A stretch of DNA of 64,000 nucleotides from contig NZ_FQUE01000005.1 of NCBI RefSeq assembly GCF_900128995.1, forward strand, positions 186,001 through 250,000, written 5' to 3'. Shown here in pieces: positions 33,100-42,659 of this stretch. Source of the DNA: Loktanella atrilutea. Its GTDB lineage: Bacteria > Pseudomonadota > Alphaproteobacteria > Rhodobacterales > Rhodobacteraceae. Under the pieces are notes generated by a model. It did not search any database. It was not told the origin of the DNA and worked only from the letters and a program-made list of their open reading frames with translations. Position 1 is the stretch's first letter. Every line of letters begins with the position of its first letter. The position numbers were made by a program, and so were the translations under genes.

Positions 33100-33858
33100 A
33101 TGGGAATCCTTGAAGTCAAAGGCATCAACAAGCGCTTCGGCGGGTTGCAGGCGCTGGGGGACGTGAACCTGTCCATTCAGGAAAACACCGTTCACGCCAT
33201 CATCGGCCCGAACGGTGCCGGCAAGTCCACGCTGCTGAACGTCCTGGTGGGAAAGCTGATCCCGGACTCGGGCTCGGTCATGTTCGACGGCCAGTCGGTG
33301 CTGGGCCGCAAACCCTATGAGATCGCGCAGATGGGCATCAGCCGCGTGTTCCAGACACCCGAGATCTTCGCCGATCTGACGGTGCTGGAAAACGTGCTGA
33401 TTCCCTGCTTCGCGAAACGCGACGGGGCCTTCCGCATGCACGCTCTCGAACCCGTCCGCCACGAGCGCGAGATCGGCCGGCAGGCCGAGACCATGCTGGA
33501 CGAGGTCAACATGCTGTCGAAGGCAGATGTCGTGGCCTCCGCGCTGTCGCGGGGCGACAAGCGGCGGCTGGAGATGGCGATGTGCCTCGTGCAGGAGCCG
33601 CGCCTGATGCTGCTGGACGAACCCACCGCCGGCATGGCGCGGGCGGATACGGAAAACACCATCGCGCTGCTGAAGGACATCCGCCGTAAGCGGGGGATCA
33701 CCATGGCGATCATCGAACACGACATGCAGGTGGTGTTCAGCCTCGCCGACCGCATCACTGTGATGGCGCAGGGCACCCCGCTGGTCGAGGGCACCCCCGA
33801 CCGGATCAAGACCGACCCGAAGGTGCGCGAAGCCTATCTGGGCGAAACGCAGATCTAG
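33100..33858 (+). CDS. HAAT-type ABC transporter ATPase (LivG-like)
   Basis: 252 residues. Walker A GPNGAGKSTLLN, Q-loop VFQTPEIF, signature region with LSRGDKRRLEMAM in place of LSGGQ, Walker B RLMLLDEPTAGM and H-switch IEHDMQVVF. Drives transport with the LivF-like subunit. Preceded by AAGGAG. Its stop is immediately followed by a double palindrome. The variant signature (SRGDK) is typical of LivG relatives such as UrtD. Confidence 0.94.
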   Translation: MGILEVKGINKRFGGLQALGDVNLSIQENTVHAIIGPNGAGKSTLLNVLVGKLIPDSGSVMFDGQSVLGRKPYEIAQMGISRVFQTPEIFADLTVLENVLIPCFAKRDGAFRMHALEPVRHEREIGRQAETMLDEVNMLSKADVVASALSRGDKRRLEMAMCLVQEPRLMLLDEPTAGMARADTENTIALLKDIRRKRGITMAIIEHDMQVVFSLADRITVMAQGTPLVEGTPDRIKTDPKVREAYLGETQI

Positions 33859-33880
33859 CCGATTTTTCTAGAAAAATCGG
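33859..33880. repeat. CTAG-centred palindrome, copy 3
   Basis: A perfect 22-bp palindrome (arm CCGATTTTT, centre CTAG), identical to the copy at 7342-7363. It begins at the base after the stop codon of the LivG-like gene. Confidence 0.92.
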
Positions 33881-33886
33881 AGGCCT

Positions 33887-33908
33887 CCAAATTTTCTAGA
33901 AAATTTGG
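33887..33908. repeat. CTAG-centred palindrome, copy 4 (variant)
   Basis: A perfect 22-bp palindrome with arm CCAAATTTT and centre CTAG. It is separated from copy 3 by AGGCCT, itself a palindrome. The arms differ from copy 3 only outside the shared TTTTCTAGAAAA core, yet each copy is perfectly self-complementary. It ends 19 bp before the LivF-like ATG. Confidence 0.92.
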
Positions 33909-33927
33909 CTAGCGCAAAGGACAGCAC

Positions 33928-34677
33928 ATGAACGCCAATTTCGACCCCAAGAAGAACAATGCCGCCGTCGACCGCCCCTTTCTGAGCGTCTGGGAAATTG
34001 AGGCCTACTACGGCGAGAGCTACATCGTCCAGAACGTCAGCTTCGACATCCACGAGGGCGAGATCCTGGCCCTGCTGGGCCGCAACGGGGCCGGCAAGAC
34101 CTCGACCCTGCGCACCATCGCGCGGCTGGGCAATCCGGAACTGAAGCACGGCGAGATCTGGTTGGACCACCAGCCGCTGCACCTGATGAAAAGCCATCAG
34201 GCCGCCGCCGCGGGCATCGCTCTGGTGCCGGAGGATCGCCGCATCATCGCCGGCCTCACGGTCGAGGAGAACCTGCAGCTGGCCCAGATCGCCCCGCCCA
34301 TCGGCTGGTCGCTGGAGAGGATCTACGAGCTGTTCCCGCGCCTGAAGGAGCGCCGCAAGCAAGAGGGTGTCACCCTGTCGGGCGGCGAACAGCAGATGCT
34401 GGCGATCGCCCGGGCGCTGGCGCGCGATATCAAGGTGCTGCTGCTGGACGAACCCTACGAAGGGCTGGCCCCCGTCATCGTGCAGGAGATCGCCAAGACC
34501 CTGAAGATCATCCGCGATCAGGGAATCACCACGATCATCGTCGAGCAGAACGCCGTTGCCGCGCTGAAGATCGCTGACCGCGCCGTGATACTGGATACCG
34601 GATCGGTCGTTTTCGACGGATCGGCGCAGGATGTGCTGGAAAACGAGACATTGCGCGCCGAATATCTCGCAATTTGA
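33928..34677 (+). CDS. HAAT-type ABC transporter ATPase (LivF-like)
   Basis: 249 residues. Walker A GRNGAGKTSTLR, Q-loop replaced by the LivF-type VPEDRRIIAGLTVEENL, signature VTLSGGEQQML, Walker B VLLLDEPYEGLAP and H-switch IIVEQNAVAAL. Preceded by AAAGGA at a good distance. Last gene of the transporter operon. Confidence 0.94.
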   Translation: MNANFDPKKNNAAVDRPFLSVWEIEAYYGESYIVQNVSFDIHEGEILALLGRNGAGKTSTLRTIARLGNPELKHGEIWLDHQPLHLMKSHQAAAAGIALVPEDRRIIAGLTVEENLQLAQIAPPIGWSLERIYELFPRLKERRKQEGVTLSGGEQQMLAIARALARDIKVLLLDEPYEGLAPVIVQEIAKTLKIIRDQGITTIIVEQNAVAALKIADRAVILDTGSVVFDGSAQDVLENETLRAEYLAI

Positions 34678-34727
34678 GCGGCGATCTTAACCAACGATTG
34701 TCAATTTCCGGCGAGGCGGGGATCGGA

Positions 34728-34742
34728 TTAACGAACAGCTAA
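34728..34742 (+). promoter_or_regulatory. CtrA-like motif upstream of a hypothetical gene
   Basis: TTAA-N7-CTAA followed by CC, one base from the CtrA consensus TTAA-N7-TTAA, 59 bp before the ATG at 34801. A single near-match has low specificity. Confidence 0.3.
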
Positions 34743-34800
34743 CCGGATCGACGGATAGTGGAGGCACCTACCTTCACCTGATCTGGAAAGGAGTCCTGTC

Positions 34801-35190
34801 ATGTTCGTTTCGCCACCGACCATCGCAGCATCGACACCGGTACCCGTCGTCGTGATGGACCAGCGACCGGTCGCCGATGCTGCCGCCCTGGCGCGTGATC
34901 CCACGCCACTCGTGCCTCTGCCCATCCCGTCCCAGTATACCCAGAAGGGTGCGATCGCCCGGGCGCAGCTGACCGACACGGCGCGCGACGGCACGACGGT
35001 CGAACGCGTGCTGAAACCCTACGGCGTCGCCATGCTGCCCCGCGGCCAGTCGGATGCGACCGGCCAGTCCGACACCTCCGGCGATCCGATGGATCCCACG
35101 GCGCAGTCGCCGGACATCGCCTTCGGGAACAGCGGCGCCGATCCCGGCCCCTTGTCGCCCGGGAACGGACCAACGTCCCTGCCCGGTTGA
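34801..35190 (+). CDS. Hypothetical protein, low-complexity
   Basis: 129 residues with a strong ribosome site (AAGGAG 7 bp upstream). The protein is rich in Pro, Ala and Thr and has no signal peptide or membrane segment. The most family-like part is TARDGTTVERVLKPYGVAMLPR (about residues 60-81); the C-terminal third is a disordered Gly/Ser/Asp/Pro tail. Function unknown. Confidence 0.6.
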   Translation: MFVSPPTIAASTPVPVVVMDQRPVADAAALARDPTPLVPLPIPSQYTQKGAIARAQLTDTARDGTTVERVLKPYGVAMLPRGQSDATGQSDTSGDPMDPTAQSPDIAFGNSGADPGPLSPGNGPTSLPG

Positions 35191-35303
35191 CCCGCATCGG
35201 TCGCAAGCGCTTTCCACCCACGCCCGCTTAGCCTATAAGTCCGGCAATCGCGCGGTCCTCGGGCCGTGCCTGTCATGGAACAAAAGCAGTGGCCGGGAAA
35301 ATC

Positions 35304-35795
35304 ATGGGCAACAAGACCTCTCAGGACAGCGACGTCAGCTTCATTCAGGCCTTGGCCGAATTGCTGCGCGCAAACGACCTGACCGAATTGCAAGTCAAGC
35401 GCGACTACGCCGAGAACGACAGCCTGAACGTCCGCGTCAGCCGTCAGATCCAGGCGGCCCCCGCGCCGCAGCAGCCGATCATGGCGCAGGCCCCGGCGCC
35501 CGCCGCCTCTGCCCAGATGCAGGCCCCCGCGGCGACTGCGCCCGCCGATCCCGCGGCGCATCCCGGTGCTGTCACCTCGCCGATGGTCGGCACCGTCTAC
35601 ATGGCCGCCGAACCGGGCGCCGCCGCCTTCGTTTCGACCGGATCGACGGTCAAGGAAGGCGACACCCTGCTGATCATCGAGGCGATGAAGACCATGAACC
35701 ACATTCCCGCGCCCCGCGCGGGCACCGTAAAGCGCATCCTCGTCGAGGACGGCGGACCGGTGGAATTCGGCGCCCCCCTGATGATCATCGAATAG
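35304..35795 (+). CDS. accB: Acetyl-CoA carboxylase biotin carboxyl carrier protein
   Basis: 163 residues from the ATG at 35304; a GTG at 35289 would add five residues. An N-terminal domain (SFIQALAELLRANDLTELQVKRDY), a Pro/Ala-rich linker and a C-terminal biotinyl domain with the biotin-acceptor lysine in IEAMKTMNHI. It carries carboxybiotin between biotin carboxylase and carboxyltransferase in fatty-acid synthesis. It is 9 bp upstream of accC. Confidence 0.95.
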   Translation: MGNKTSQDSDVSFIQALAELLRANDLTELQVKRDYAENDSLNVRVSRQIQAAPAPQQPIMAQAPAPAASAQMQAPAATAPADPAAHPGAVTSPMVGTVYMAAEPGAAAFVSTGSTVKEGDTLLIIEAMKTMNHIPAPRAGTVKRILVEDGGPVEFGAPLMIIE

Positions 35796-35804
35796 GGGTT
35801 CACC

Positions 35805-37151
35805 ATGTTCGACAAGATCCTGATCGCGAACAGGGGCGAAATCGCCCTGCGGGTCGTGCGCGCCTGCCGAGAGATGGGCATCGCCTCCGTCGCCGTGCAT
35901 TCCACTGCCGACGCCGATGCCATGCACGTACGCATGGCGGACGAGGCGGTCTGCATCGGCCCGCCGTCCTCGGCCCAGTCCTACCTGAACTTCCCGTCTA
36001 TCATCGCGGCGTGCGAGATCACGGGTGCCCAGGCGATCCATCCCGGCTACGGCTTCCTGTCGGAAAACGCCGCCTTCGTGCAGGTGGTGGAGGATCATTC
36101 GCTGACCTTCATCGGCCCCACCGCGGAACACATCCGCATCATGGGCGATAAGATCACCGCCAAGGACACGATGAAGAAGCTGGGCGTGCCCTGCGTCCCC
36201 GGCTCTGACGGCGGCGTTCCGACGCTGACGGACGCGCAGCGCGTGGGCGGGGAGATCGGGTATCCGGTCATCATCAAGGCCACCGCCGGTGGCGGCGGGC
36301 GTGGCATGAAGGTCGCGCAGACCGCGCAGGACATGGAACGTGCGTTCCATTCCGCCCGGGCCGAGGCGAAGGCCGCCTTCGGCAACGACGAGGTCTACAT
36401 CGAGAAATACCTGACCACGCCGCGCCATATCGAGATCCAGGTCTTCGGCGACGGCAAGGGCAACGCGGTGCATCTGGGCGAGCGGGACTGTTCCCTGCAG
36501 CGGCGTCACCAGAAGGTGCTGGAGGAAGCCCCCGGCCCCGCCATCACGCCGGAGCTGCGCGACCGCATCGGCAAGGTCTGCGCCGATGCCGTGGCCCGCA
36601 TCAACTATATCGGCGCCGGGACCATCGAATTCCTGTTCGAGAACGACGAATTCTACTTCATCGAGATGAACACCCGCCTGCAGGTCGAACACCCGGTGAC
36701 AGAGAACATCTTTGGCGTCGACCTCGTGCGCGAACAGATCCGCGTAGCAGCTGGCCTGCCGATGTCCTTCGGTCAGGACGATCTGCAGATTCGCGGCCAC
36801 AGCATCGAAGTGCGGATCAACGCGGAAAAGCTGCCGAACTTCAGCCCCTGCCCCGGCACGATCACCCAGTATCACGCGCCGGGCGGCCTTGGCGTCCGAA
36901 TGGACTCGGCGCTTTACGACGGCTACCGGATCCCGCCCTATTACGACAGCCTGATCGGCAAGCTGATTGTCCACGGCCGCGACCGGCCGGAGGCGCTGGC
37001 CCGCCTGGCCCGCGCGCTGGGAGAGTTGATCGTCGACGGTGTCGACACGACGGTCCCCCTGTTCCACGCGCTGTTGCAGGAACCGGACGTGCAGACCGGA
37101 AACTACAACATCCACTGGCTGGAACACTGGCTCGAAACGCATCTGGCCTAG
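35805..37151 (+). CDS. accC: Acetyl-CoA carboxylase biotin carboxylase subunit
   Basis: 448 residues, full length. N-terminus [29 protein letters not shown]-grasp region [72 protein letters not shown] and a C-terminal domain ending HWLETHLA. It carboxylates the biotin on AccB using ATP and bicarbonate. Transcribed with accB and aat. Confidence 0.97.
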   Translation: MFDKILIANRGEIALRVVRACREMGIASVAVHSTADADAMHVRMADEAVCIGPPSSAQSYLNFPSIIAACEITGAQAIHPGYGFLSENAAFVQVVEDHSLTFIGPTAEHIRIMGDKITAKDTMKKLGVPCVPGSDGGVPTLTDAQRVGGEIGYPVIIKATAGGGGRGMKVAQTAQDMERAFHSARAEAKAAFGNDEVYIEKYLTTPRHIEIQVFGDGKGNAVHLGERDCSLQRRHQKVLEEAPGPAITPELRDRIGKVCADAVARINYIGAGTIEFLFENDEFYFIEMNTRLQVEHPVTENIFGVDLVREQIRVAAGLPMSFGQDDLQIRGHSIEVRINAEKLPNFSPCPGTITQYHAPGGLGVRMDSALYDGYRIPPYYDSLIGKLIVHGRDRPEALARLARALGELIVDGVDTTVPLFHALLQEPDVQTGNYNIHWLEHWLETHLA

Positions 37152-37155
37152 GTCC

Positions 37156-37797
37156 GTGACCCGGGTTCTGACACCCGATCTGCTGCTGCACGCCTACCGG
37201 CAGGGGCTGTTTCCCATGGCCGAGACCCGGGACGCGACAGAGGTGTTCTGGGTCCAGCCGCGGATGCGCGGCGTCCTGCCGCTGGACGGCTTTCATTTGT
37301 CTCGATCCCTGCGCCGCACCTTGCGGCGCGGGCATCTGACGGCCAGTGCCGACCGCGATTTCGCCGGCGTTGTGCGCGGCTGCGCCGATCGTCCGGAAAC
37401 CTGGATCAATGACGAGATCTTCGCGGTCTATCTGGCGCTTCACGCGCAGGGTGACGCCCATTCCATCGAGGTCTGGCAGGATGACAGACTGGTGGGCGGC
37501 GTCTATGGCGTGACCATCGGTGGCGCCTTTTTCGGAGAAAGCATGTTTTCCACCGTGACCGATGCCTCCAAGGTGGCACTCGCCTGCGCCGTGCGGCGAC
37601 TGATCGAACGCGGCTACCGCCTGTTCGACACGCAGTTCATCACCCCGCATCTGGCGTCACTGGGGGCAGAGGAAATTCCGCGCAGCCGCTACGAACGGCG
37701 ACTGGTCGCGGCGCTTTCGATCACGGCGGATTTCGGGCCCGCGGGTCCGATCGCGCTGGATCAGGTGGCCGCGCAGCGCATTACCCAGACGTCATAG
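37156..37797 (+). CDS. aat: Leucyl/phenylalanyl-tRNA-protein transferase
   Basis: 213 residues from the GTG at 37156, 5 bp after the accC stop; upstream codons in this frame are antisense-free accC sequence out of frame. The family opening LTPDLLLHAYRQGLFPMAE is present, with FWVQPRMRGVLPLDGFHLSRSLRRTLR, ETWINDEIFAVYLALH, GGVYGVTIGGAFFGESMFS and DTQFITPHLASLGA. It adds Leu or Phe to N-terminal Arg/Lys of proteins, marking them for ClpAP degradation. Its end overlaps the convergent DUF2155 gene by 37 bp. Confidence 0.95.
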   Translation: MTRVLTPDLLLHAYRQGLFPMAETRDATEVFWVQPRMRGVLPLDGFHLSRSLRRTLRRGHLTASADRDFAGVVRGCADRPETWINDEIFAVYLALHAQGDAHSIEVWQDDRLVGGVYGVTIGGAFFGESMFSTVTDASKVALACAVRRLIERGYRLFDTQFITPHLASLGAEEIPRSRYERRLVAALSITADFGPAGPIALDQVAAQRITQTS

Positions 37798-38117
37798 CGG
37801 GGATGATCCATCGCGTTCAGTGCGGGGGCAGAGGCGATCATCCAGCCGTCGAAAACCGGAGCTTCGGCGTTGCGGTCGTTCACCTTCAGCTCTGCAAAGG
37901 CATCGCCGGTCGGGTTGTCGGACGGCACGCGGCAGTCGTTCATTGTGATCAGCAGCGACCCGACCTTCTTGGACTGGCCGACCGTCAGGTTCAGGTCCGT
38001 CAGATGTCCCGTCACCTTGTCAAGCACGCGCAACTCTCCGCCCGCCAGCGACGACGCGTGATCCGCGGCCGCAAGGCCCGGCAGCAATGTCAGGCACAGG
38101 GCCAGCGAGCGGATCAT
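37761..38117 (-). CDS. DUF2155-family secreted protein
   Basis: 118 residues with a signal peptide ([21 protein letters not shown]). The DUF2155 core is [49 protein letters not shown] followed by [28 protein letters not shown], with two cysteines that may pair. Periplasmic, function unknown. Its ATG overlaps the stop of the NDUFA12-like gene (ATGA), and this order is conserved in alphaproteobacteria. Confidence 0.9.
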   Translation of the reverse strand: MIRSLALCLTLLPGLAAADHASSLAGGELRVLDKVTGHLTDLNLTVGQSKKVGSLLITMNDCRVPSDNPTGDAFAELKVNDRNAEAPVFDGWMIASAPALNAMDHPRYDVWVMRCAAT

Positions 38118-38497
38118 TCCGGTGTCCACGCCTCGTAGTCGGACCGTTCCGCGGGGACCGCGCTGCGGATCGACCCCTTCGGGGCATAGGCCTCCGCCGT
38201 GCCGGTGAGGTTGGCCAGGTGCGGCTTTTCCCACGGCTGGTGAACCAGCGGCCGCTCCGTCGGCGGCTCGTCCCACGTCCGGTGCAGCCAGCCGTGCCAT
38301 TCGGGGGCGACCTTCGACGCCTCCGCCTCTCCGTTGAAGATCACCCAGCGGCGGCTGTCGTCGGCATTGCGATAGAAGATGTTGCCGCCGGCGTCCTCGC
38401 CGACCTTTTCGCCCCGGCGCCATGTCCAGAACTGGGTGGCGAAGGTCTGACCGTCCCACCAGGTGAAAGCGCGTGCGAGGTTGCGTGCAAAGCCCAT
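38114..38497 (-). CDS. NDUFA12-family complex I accessory protein
   Basis: 127 residues from the ATG at 38495-38497 ([22 protein letters not shown]). Family features are [47 protein letters not shown] and a C-terminal YEAW. It is the bacterial homologue of mitochondrial NDUFA12 (B17.2), an accessory subunit stabilising NADH:ubiquinone oxidoreductase. It is translationally coupled to the DUF2155 gene. Confidence 0.94.
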   Translation of the reverse strand: MGFARNLARAFTWWDGQTFATQFWTWRRGEKVGEDAGGNIFYRNADDSRRWVIFNGEAEASKVAPEWHGWLHRTWDEPPTERPLVHQPWEKPHLANLTGTAEAYAPKGSIRSAVPAERSDYEAWTPE

Positions 38498-38557
38498 GAT
38501 CGTCTCCGGTTGCCTTGGTGTCGTCATGCCCGAAACAGGCGCAAAGGTCCAGTGGCC

Positions 38558-38938
38558 CTAGGGCAGCCGGGCGGTCACTTCGATCTCGATCTTCATCTCC
38601 GGCGTCTGCAGGCCGGCCCGGATCATCGTGGCGGCCGGGCGGGCGCGGTCAAAGGCCGCGGCCACAATGGGCCAGCAGGGTTCCCAGTCGGCCCCGTCGG
38701 GCAGGATGTAGGTGACCCGCACGACGTGATCGAGGCCGCTGCCCGCCTCCTCCAACGCCTTGCCGATGGTGCCCAGCGCGTTGCGGCACTGGTCGCGCAC
38801 GTCGTCGGGCATGGTCATGGTGGCGTAATCATAACCCGTCGTGCCGGCGACGAAGACCCAGCCGTCCGCCACGACGGCGCGGGAATAGCCGATCCTCTCC
38901 TCGAAGGGAGAGCCGGTGGAAACGCGGTTGACGGTCAC
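38558..38938 (-). CDS. RidA-family enamine/imine deaminase-like protein
   Basis: 126 residues. The RidA (YjgF) fold is recognisable: [58 protein letters not shown] and [29 protein letters not shown], including the Arg of RPAATM that binds the substrate carboxylate. RidA proteins hydrolyse reactive 2-aminoacrylate-type intermediates; this variant belongs to a divergent subgroup, so the substrate is unsure. Confidence 0.88.
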   Translation of the reverse strand: MTVNRVSTGSPFEERIGYSRAVVADGWVFVAGTTGYDYATMTMPDDVRDQCRNALGTIGKALEEAGSGLDHVVRVTYILPDGADWEPCWPIVAAAFDRARPAATMIRAGLQTPEMKIEIEVTARLP

Positions 38939-38958
38939 GACAGGTTCCTTTCACGCGA

Positions 38959-38986
38959 ACAGGCCGCCGCATCCGCGACGGCCTGT
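38959..38986 (-). terminator. Hairpin downstream of clpX
   Basis: An 8-bp stem (ACAGGCCG with CGGCCTGT) and a 12-nt loop, 22 bp beyond the clpX stop and 20 bp before the ridA-like start on the same strand. No T tract; possible factor-assisted terminator. Confidence 0.4.
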
Positions 38987-39008
38987 GGAAATCACGCGCG
39001 GCGCCGTG

Positions 39009-40277
39009 TCAGGCGCTGGCGGATTCCTTTTCCTTTTTCTTGCCGTCGTCGTGGATCATCAGCGGGCTGGCGTCGGGACCGACGGCCTCTTCGTTCACCA
39101 CGACCTCGGTCACCGTGTCCATGCCGGGCAAGTCGAACATCGTGTCCAGCAGGATGTCCTCCATGATCGACCGCAGGCCCCGGGCACCGGTCTTGCGGTC
39201 GATGGCGCGCTTGGCGATCGCCTTCAAAGCGTCGTCGGTGAAGGTCAGCTTGGTGTTCTCGATCTCGAACAGGCGCTGGTATTGCTTGACCAACGCATTC
39301 TTGGGCGCGGTCAGGATCGTGATCAGCGCGTCCTCGTCCAGATCGGTCAGGGTCGCGATGACCGGCAGGCGGCCGACGAATTCCGGGATCAGGCCGAATT
39401 TCAGCAGGTCTTCCGGCTCCAGCTCGGTAAAGATCTCGCCCACGCCCCGCTCGTCAGGGCCCTTGACGTTGGCGCCGAAGCCCATGCCGGACCCCTTGCC
39501 GCGCTGCGCGATGATCTTGTCGAGGCCGGCAAAGGCACCGCCGCAGATGAACAGGATGTTGGTCGTGTCCACCTGCAGGAATTCCTGCTGCGGATGCTTG
39601 CGCCCGCCCTGCGGCGGCACGCTCGCCACGGTGCCTTCCATGATCTTCAGAAGCGCCTGCTGCACGCCCTCCCCGCTCACGTCGCGGGTGATGCTGGGAT
39701 TGTCGGACTTGCGGGTGATCTTGTCGACCTCGTCGATGTAGACGATGCCGCGCTGCGCGCGTTCGACATTGTATTCGCTGGCCTGCAGCAGCTTGAGGAT
39801 GATGTTTTCGACGTCCTCGCCGACATAGCCGGCCTCTGTCAGCGTGGTCGCGTCGGCCATGGTGAACGGCACGTCCAGGATGCGGGCCAGCGTCTGCGCC
39901 AGCAACGTCTTGCCGCAGCCCGTGGGGCCGATCAGCATGATGTTGGACTTCGCAAGCTCGATATCCGTCTTGTCGGAATTGTTCAGACGTTTGTAGTGGT
40001 TATGAACCGCCACGGACAGCACGCGCTTGGCGTGCATCTGGCCGATGACGTAGTCGTCCAACACCTTGCAGATGTCGCGCGGCGTCGGCACGCCGTCGCC
40101 CGATTTTAGGGACGCGGACTTCGTCTCCTCGCGGATGATGTCCATGCAAAGCTCGACGCATTCGTCGCAGATGAACACGGTCGGGCCCGCGATCAGTTTG
40201 CGCACCTCGTGCTGGCTCTTGCCGCAGAAGCTGCAGTAAAGCGTGTTCTTGCTGTCGCTGCCGGTGGTGCTTGCCAT
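39009..40277 (-). CDS. clpX: ATP-dependent Clp protease ATP-binding subunit ClpX
   Basis: 422 residues, full length. N-terminal C4 zinc finger [11 protein letters not shown] and ICDECVELC, Walker [11 protein letters not shown], Walker [12 protein letters not shown], pore loop region, sensor motif ([12 protein letters not shown]) and AAA+ C-terminal domain with [14 protein letters not shown]. It unfolds substrates and feeds them to ClpP. It lies 139 bp downstream of clpP on the same strand. Confidence 0.98.
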   Translation of the reverse strand: MASTTGSDSKNTLYCSFCGKSQHEVRKLIAGPTVFICDECVELCMDIIREETKSASLKSGDGVPTPRDICKVLDDYVIGQMHAKRVLSVAVHNHYKRLNNSDKTDIELAKSNIMLIGPTGCGKTLLAQTLARILDVPFTMADATTLTEAGYVGEDVENIILKLLQASEYNVERAQRGIVYIDEVDKITRKSDNPSITRDVSGEGVQQALLKIMEGTVASVPPQGGRKHPQQEFLQVDTTNILFICGGAFAGLDKIIAQRGKGSGMGFGANVKGPDERGVGEIFTELEPEDLLKFGLIPEFVGRLPVIATLTDLDEDALITILTAPKNALVKQYQRLFEIENTKLTFTDDALKAIAKRAIDRKTGARGLRSIMEDILLDTMFDLPGMDTVTEVVVNEEAVGPDASPLMIHDDGKKKEKESASA

Positions 40278-40416
40278 TGGTCGTGTCCTTCGGCCGTGGG
40301 CCTTTTGGTATCGCGCTGTCCTTGGTCACAAAGACTAGGACAGCGCCGGTGGGGCCACAACGCCAAAATCGCGCAGGCGGTTGCGCGATCAGGCGGGTGT
40401 GATCGGCTGACCCCTC

Positions 40417-41040
40417 TTATTCGTCGTCGCCCCGGTCGCGGTTGGTGACGATCTCGTCGATGTGGCCCCATTCGAGGGCCTCTTCCGGGGTCATCCACTT
40501 GTCGCGGTCCAGCGCCTTCTGGACCTTCTGCAGCGACTGGCCGGAGTGCTTGACGTAAAGCTTGTACATCCGCTCGCGCGTCAGTTCGATGCTGCGGGCG
40601 CGGATCAGGATATCCTCTGCCGTGCCCTGCGCCCCGCCGGACGGCTGATGCACGAGGAATTCGGCGTTCGGCAGGGCGTAACGCATGCCCTTCTCGCCCC
40701 CGATCGCGATGACCGACCCCATCGATGCCGCAAGGCCGCACACCAGCGTCGACACCTTGGGCCGGATGTACTGCATCGTGTCGTAGATGCTCATCCCCGC
40801 GACGACGGATCCGCCGGGCGAATTGATGTACATGCTGATTTCCTTCTTCGGATTCTCCGATTCAAGGTGCAGCAGCTGGGCCACGATCAACTGGCTCATG
40901 CCATCGTGGACGGGACCGTTGACGAAGATGATGCGTTCCTTCAGCAGACGGCTGAAGATGTCGTAGGCGCGTTCGCCGCGCGCGGTCTGTTCGACCACCA
41001 TCGGGACGAGGTTCATGTAGGTCTGGACGGGGTCTTGCAT
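40417..41040 (-). CDS. clpP: ATP-dependent Clp protease proteolytic subunit
   Basis: 207 residues from the ATG at 41038-41040 ([19 protein letters not shown]). The catalytic triad is visible: Ser in GLAASMGSV, His in [10 protein letters not shown] and Asp in ALDRDKWM. Typical motifs [12 protein letters not shown] and TLVCG are present. Full length. It forms the barrel protease working with ClpX. A frame extending further upstream has no family support. Confidence 0.98.
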   Translation of the reverse strand: MQDPVQTYMNLVPMVVEQTARGERAYDIFSRLLKERIIFVNGPVHDGMSQLIVAQLLHLESENPKKEISMYINSPGGSVVAGMSIYDTMQYIRPKVSTLVCGLAASMGSVIAIGGEKGMRYALPNAEFLVHQPSGGAQGTAEDILIRARSIELTRERMYKLYVKHSGQSLQKVQKALDRDKWMTPEEALEWGHIDEIVTNRDRGDDE

Positions 41041-41257
41041 AAATATGCCTCTGGTTCCGGACGCATTCGCGAACCGTCTTTTTCGGATAATCCCAAGTCT
41101 ATGCACGCAGGCGGAGGGCTTCAAGGGCAGTCGATTCCGGCGGGACGGTCCTCACGGACATAACGGGCCGGAATGAACACCCGGCTAACGCGCGCGCAGC
41201 GAACCGCATTCGGTCGGCGCGGCTTGAATGGCCCGCCGCCCGCCTTAGGTCCGCCGC
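41041..41257. other. Divergent intergenic region (clpP / photolyase-like)
   Basis: 217 bp presumably holding both promoters. No motif was recognised with confidence; the segment nearest clpP is AT-richer. Confidence 0.35.
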
Positions 41258-42448
41258 ATGACCGACTGGCCCCCCACGCGCGCCGCGGCGCTGACGCGGC
41301 TGAAGGACTTCGCACCGCAGGCCGCCGGCGCATACGCACGGCGGCGCAACCTCGATCTGCCCGGGCATCCGAATGTCAGCCGCCTGTCACCCTGGCTGCG
41401 TCACCGGCTGATCACCGAGGCGGAGGTCATCGCCGCCATCCGCGACCGCCATGGCCCCGACACGGCGGCCAAGTTCCTGTCAGAGGTCGGCTGGCGGCTT
41501 TACTTCAAGGGTTGGCTGGAACAGCGCCCCGCCGTCTGGACCGCCTACAGGGCGGATCGCGAGGCCGCCTGGAACGAGGTGCAGACGCAAGGCGGGTTGC
41601 GCCAGCGGTGGGAGGCCGCCTGCACCGGCCAAACGGGGATCGCCTGCTTCGATCACTGGGCGCAGGAACTGGCGCGCACGGGCTATCTGCACAATCACGC
41701 CCGGATGTCCTTCGCCTCGATCTGGATCTTCACGCTGGGCCTGCCGTGGACGCTGGGGGCGGACTTCTTCCTGCGCCACCTGCTGGACGGCGATCCGGCC
41801 TCGAACACCCTGTCGTGGCGCTGGGTCGGCGGGTTGCACAGCCGCGGCAAGACCTATCTGGCCACCCCCGATGCCATCGCCGCCTGCACCGAAGGCCGCT
41901 TTCATCCGGAAGGATTGGCGCAGCACGCACACTCACTGGACGGCCCGCCGCCGCCGCAGCCCCGCCCCCTGCCCGTCTCGGACCGGTTCGACACGCAGGG
42001 CCGCGTCGGCCTGCTGCTGACGGAGGATGATCTGTGCCCCGACGATCTGCTTGACCGCGGCCTGCACCCGGTCGCCACCGCAACGCTGCAGGCCACCGCC
42101 GGCCGCAGCCATCTGGCCGTCGCCGAAGGGGTCGCGGATTTCACCACCCACTGCACCGCCGATTGCACCGCGCGGCTTGCGGACCGGATCGGCCCGGTCA
42201 CTGCCTGCCCGGACGGTGCGGGAATCGTCCGCTGGGCTGCGGATAACCGGCTGGATCGCGTGATGATGCACCATGCGCCTGTCGGCCCCGCCCGGGACGC
42301 GCTTGGGGATCTGCGCGACGTCTTGAACGCGCGGGGCATCGCCCTGTCCGTTCAGGTCAGGCCGATCGATGCCCTTGCCTGGCCCCATGCCACGGCCGGC
42401 TATTTCCGGTTCCGCGACGTCATGACAGAGGTCATCGCGCGGGCCTGA
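41258..42448 (+). CDS. Photolyase/cryptochrome-like protein with reversed domain order
   Basis: 396 residues. Residues 1 to about 220 match the C-terminal FAD-binding domain of photolyases: [59 protein letters not shown] and [19 protein letters not shown] proline-rich linker (about 229-240) leads to a 150-residue alpha/beta region whose end ([31 protein letters not shown]) resembles the N-terminal antenna domain of photolyases. The usual order is therefore swapped. FAD binding is likely; DNA repair or light sensing is unproven. Divergent from clpP. Confidence 0.8.
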   Translation: MTDWPPTRAAALTRLKDFAPQAAGAYARRRNLDLPGHPNVSRLSPWLRHRLITEAEVIAAIRDRHGPDTAAKFLSEVGWRLYFKGWLEQRPAVWTAYRADREAAWNEVQTQGGLRQRWEAACTGQTGIACFDHWAQELARTGYLHNHARMSFASIWIFTLGLPWTLGADFFLRHLLDGDPASNTLSWRWVGGLHSRGKTYLATPDAIAACTEGRFHPEGLAQHAHSLDGPPPPQPRPLPVSDRFDTQGRVGLLLTEDDLCPDDLLDRGLHPVATATLQATAGRSHLAVAEGVADFTTHCTADCTARLADRIGPVTACPDGAGIVRWAADNRLDRVMMHHAPVGPARDALGDLRDVLNARGIALSVQVRPIDALAWPHATAGYFRFRDVMTEVIARA

Positions 42449-42659
42449 CCCTGATCGAGGACAGGCGAACCGTGGCCTTTCCAAGGCAATCGGCCCCCCA
42501 CGCCCCAGATTTTGCCACGATGCGGGGCGATCGTCGCAAAATGACCTTGAACATCGTGGTTACGACAAACAGTCGGCCCATTGCCGCCGCGACCGTTGCC
42601 TATGCGTGAACACCAAGCGGGGCGTCATATTCGGACAGCGCCGAAGAAAAGGTGCTGCA

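Noticed and set aside
35019-37142. A 707-codon minus-strand frame opposite accB and accC
   Set aside because: Antisense shadow of conserved genes; no motif, no ribosome site.
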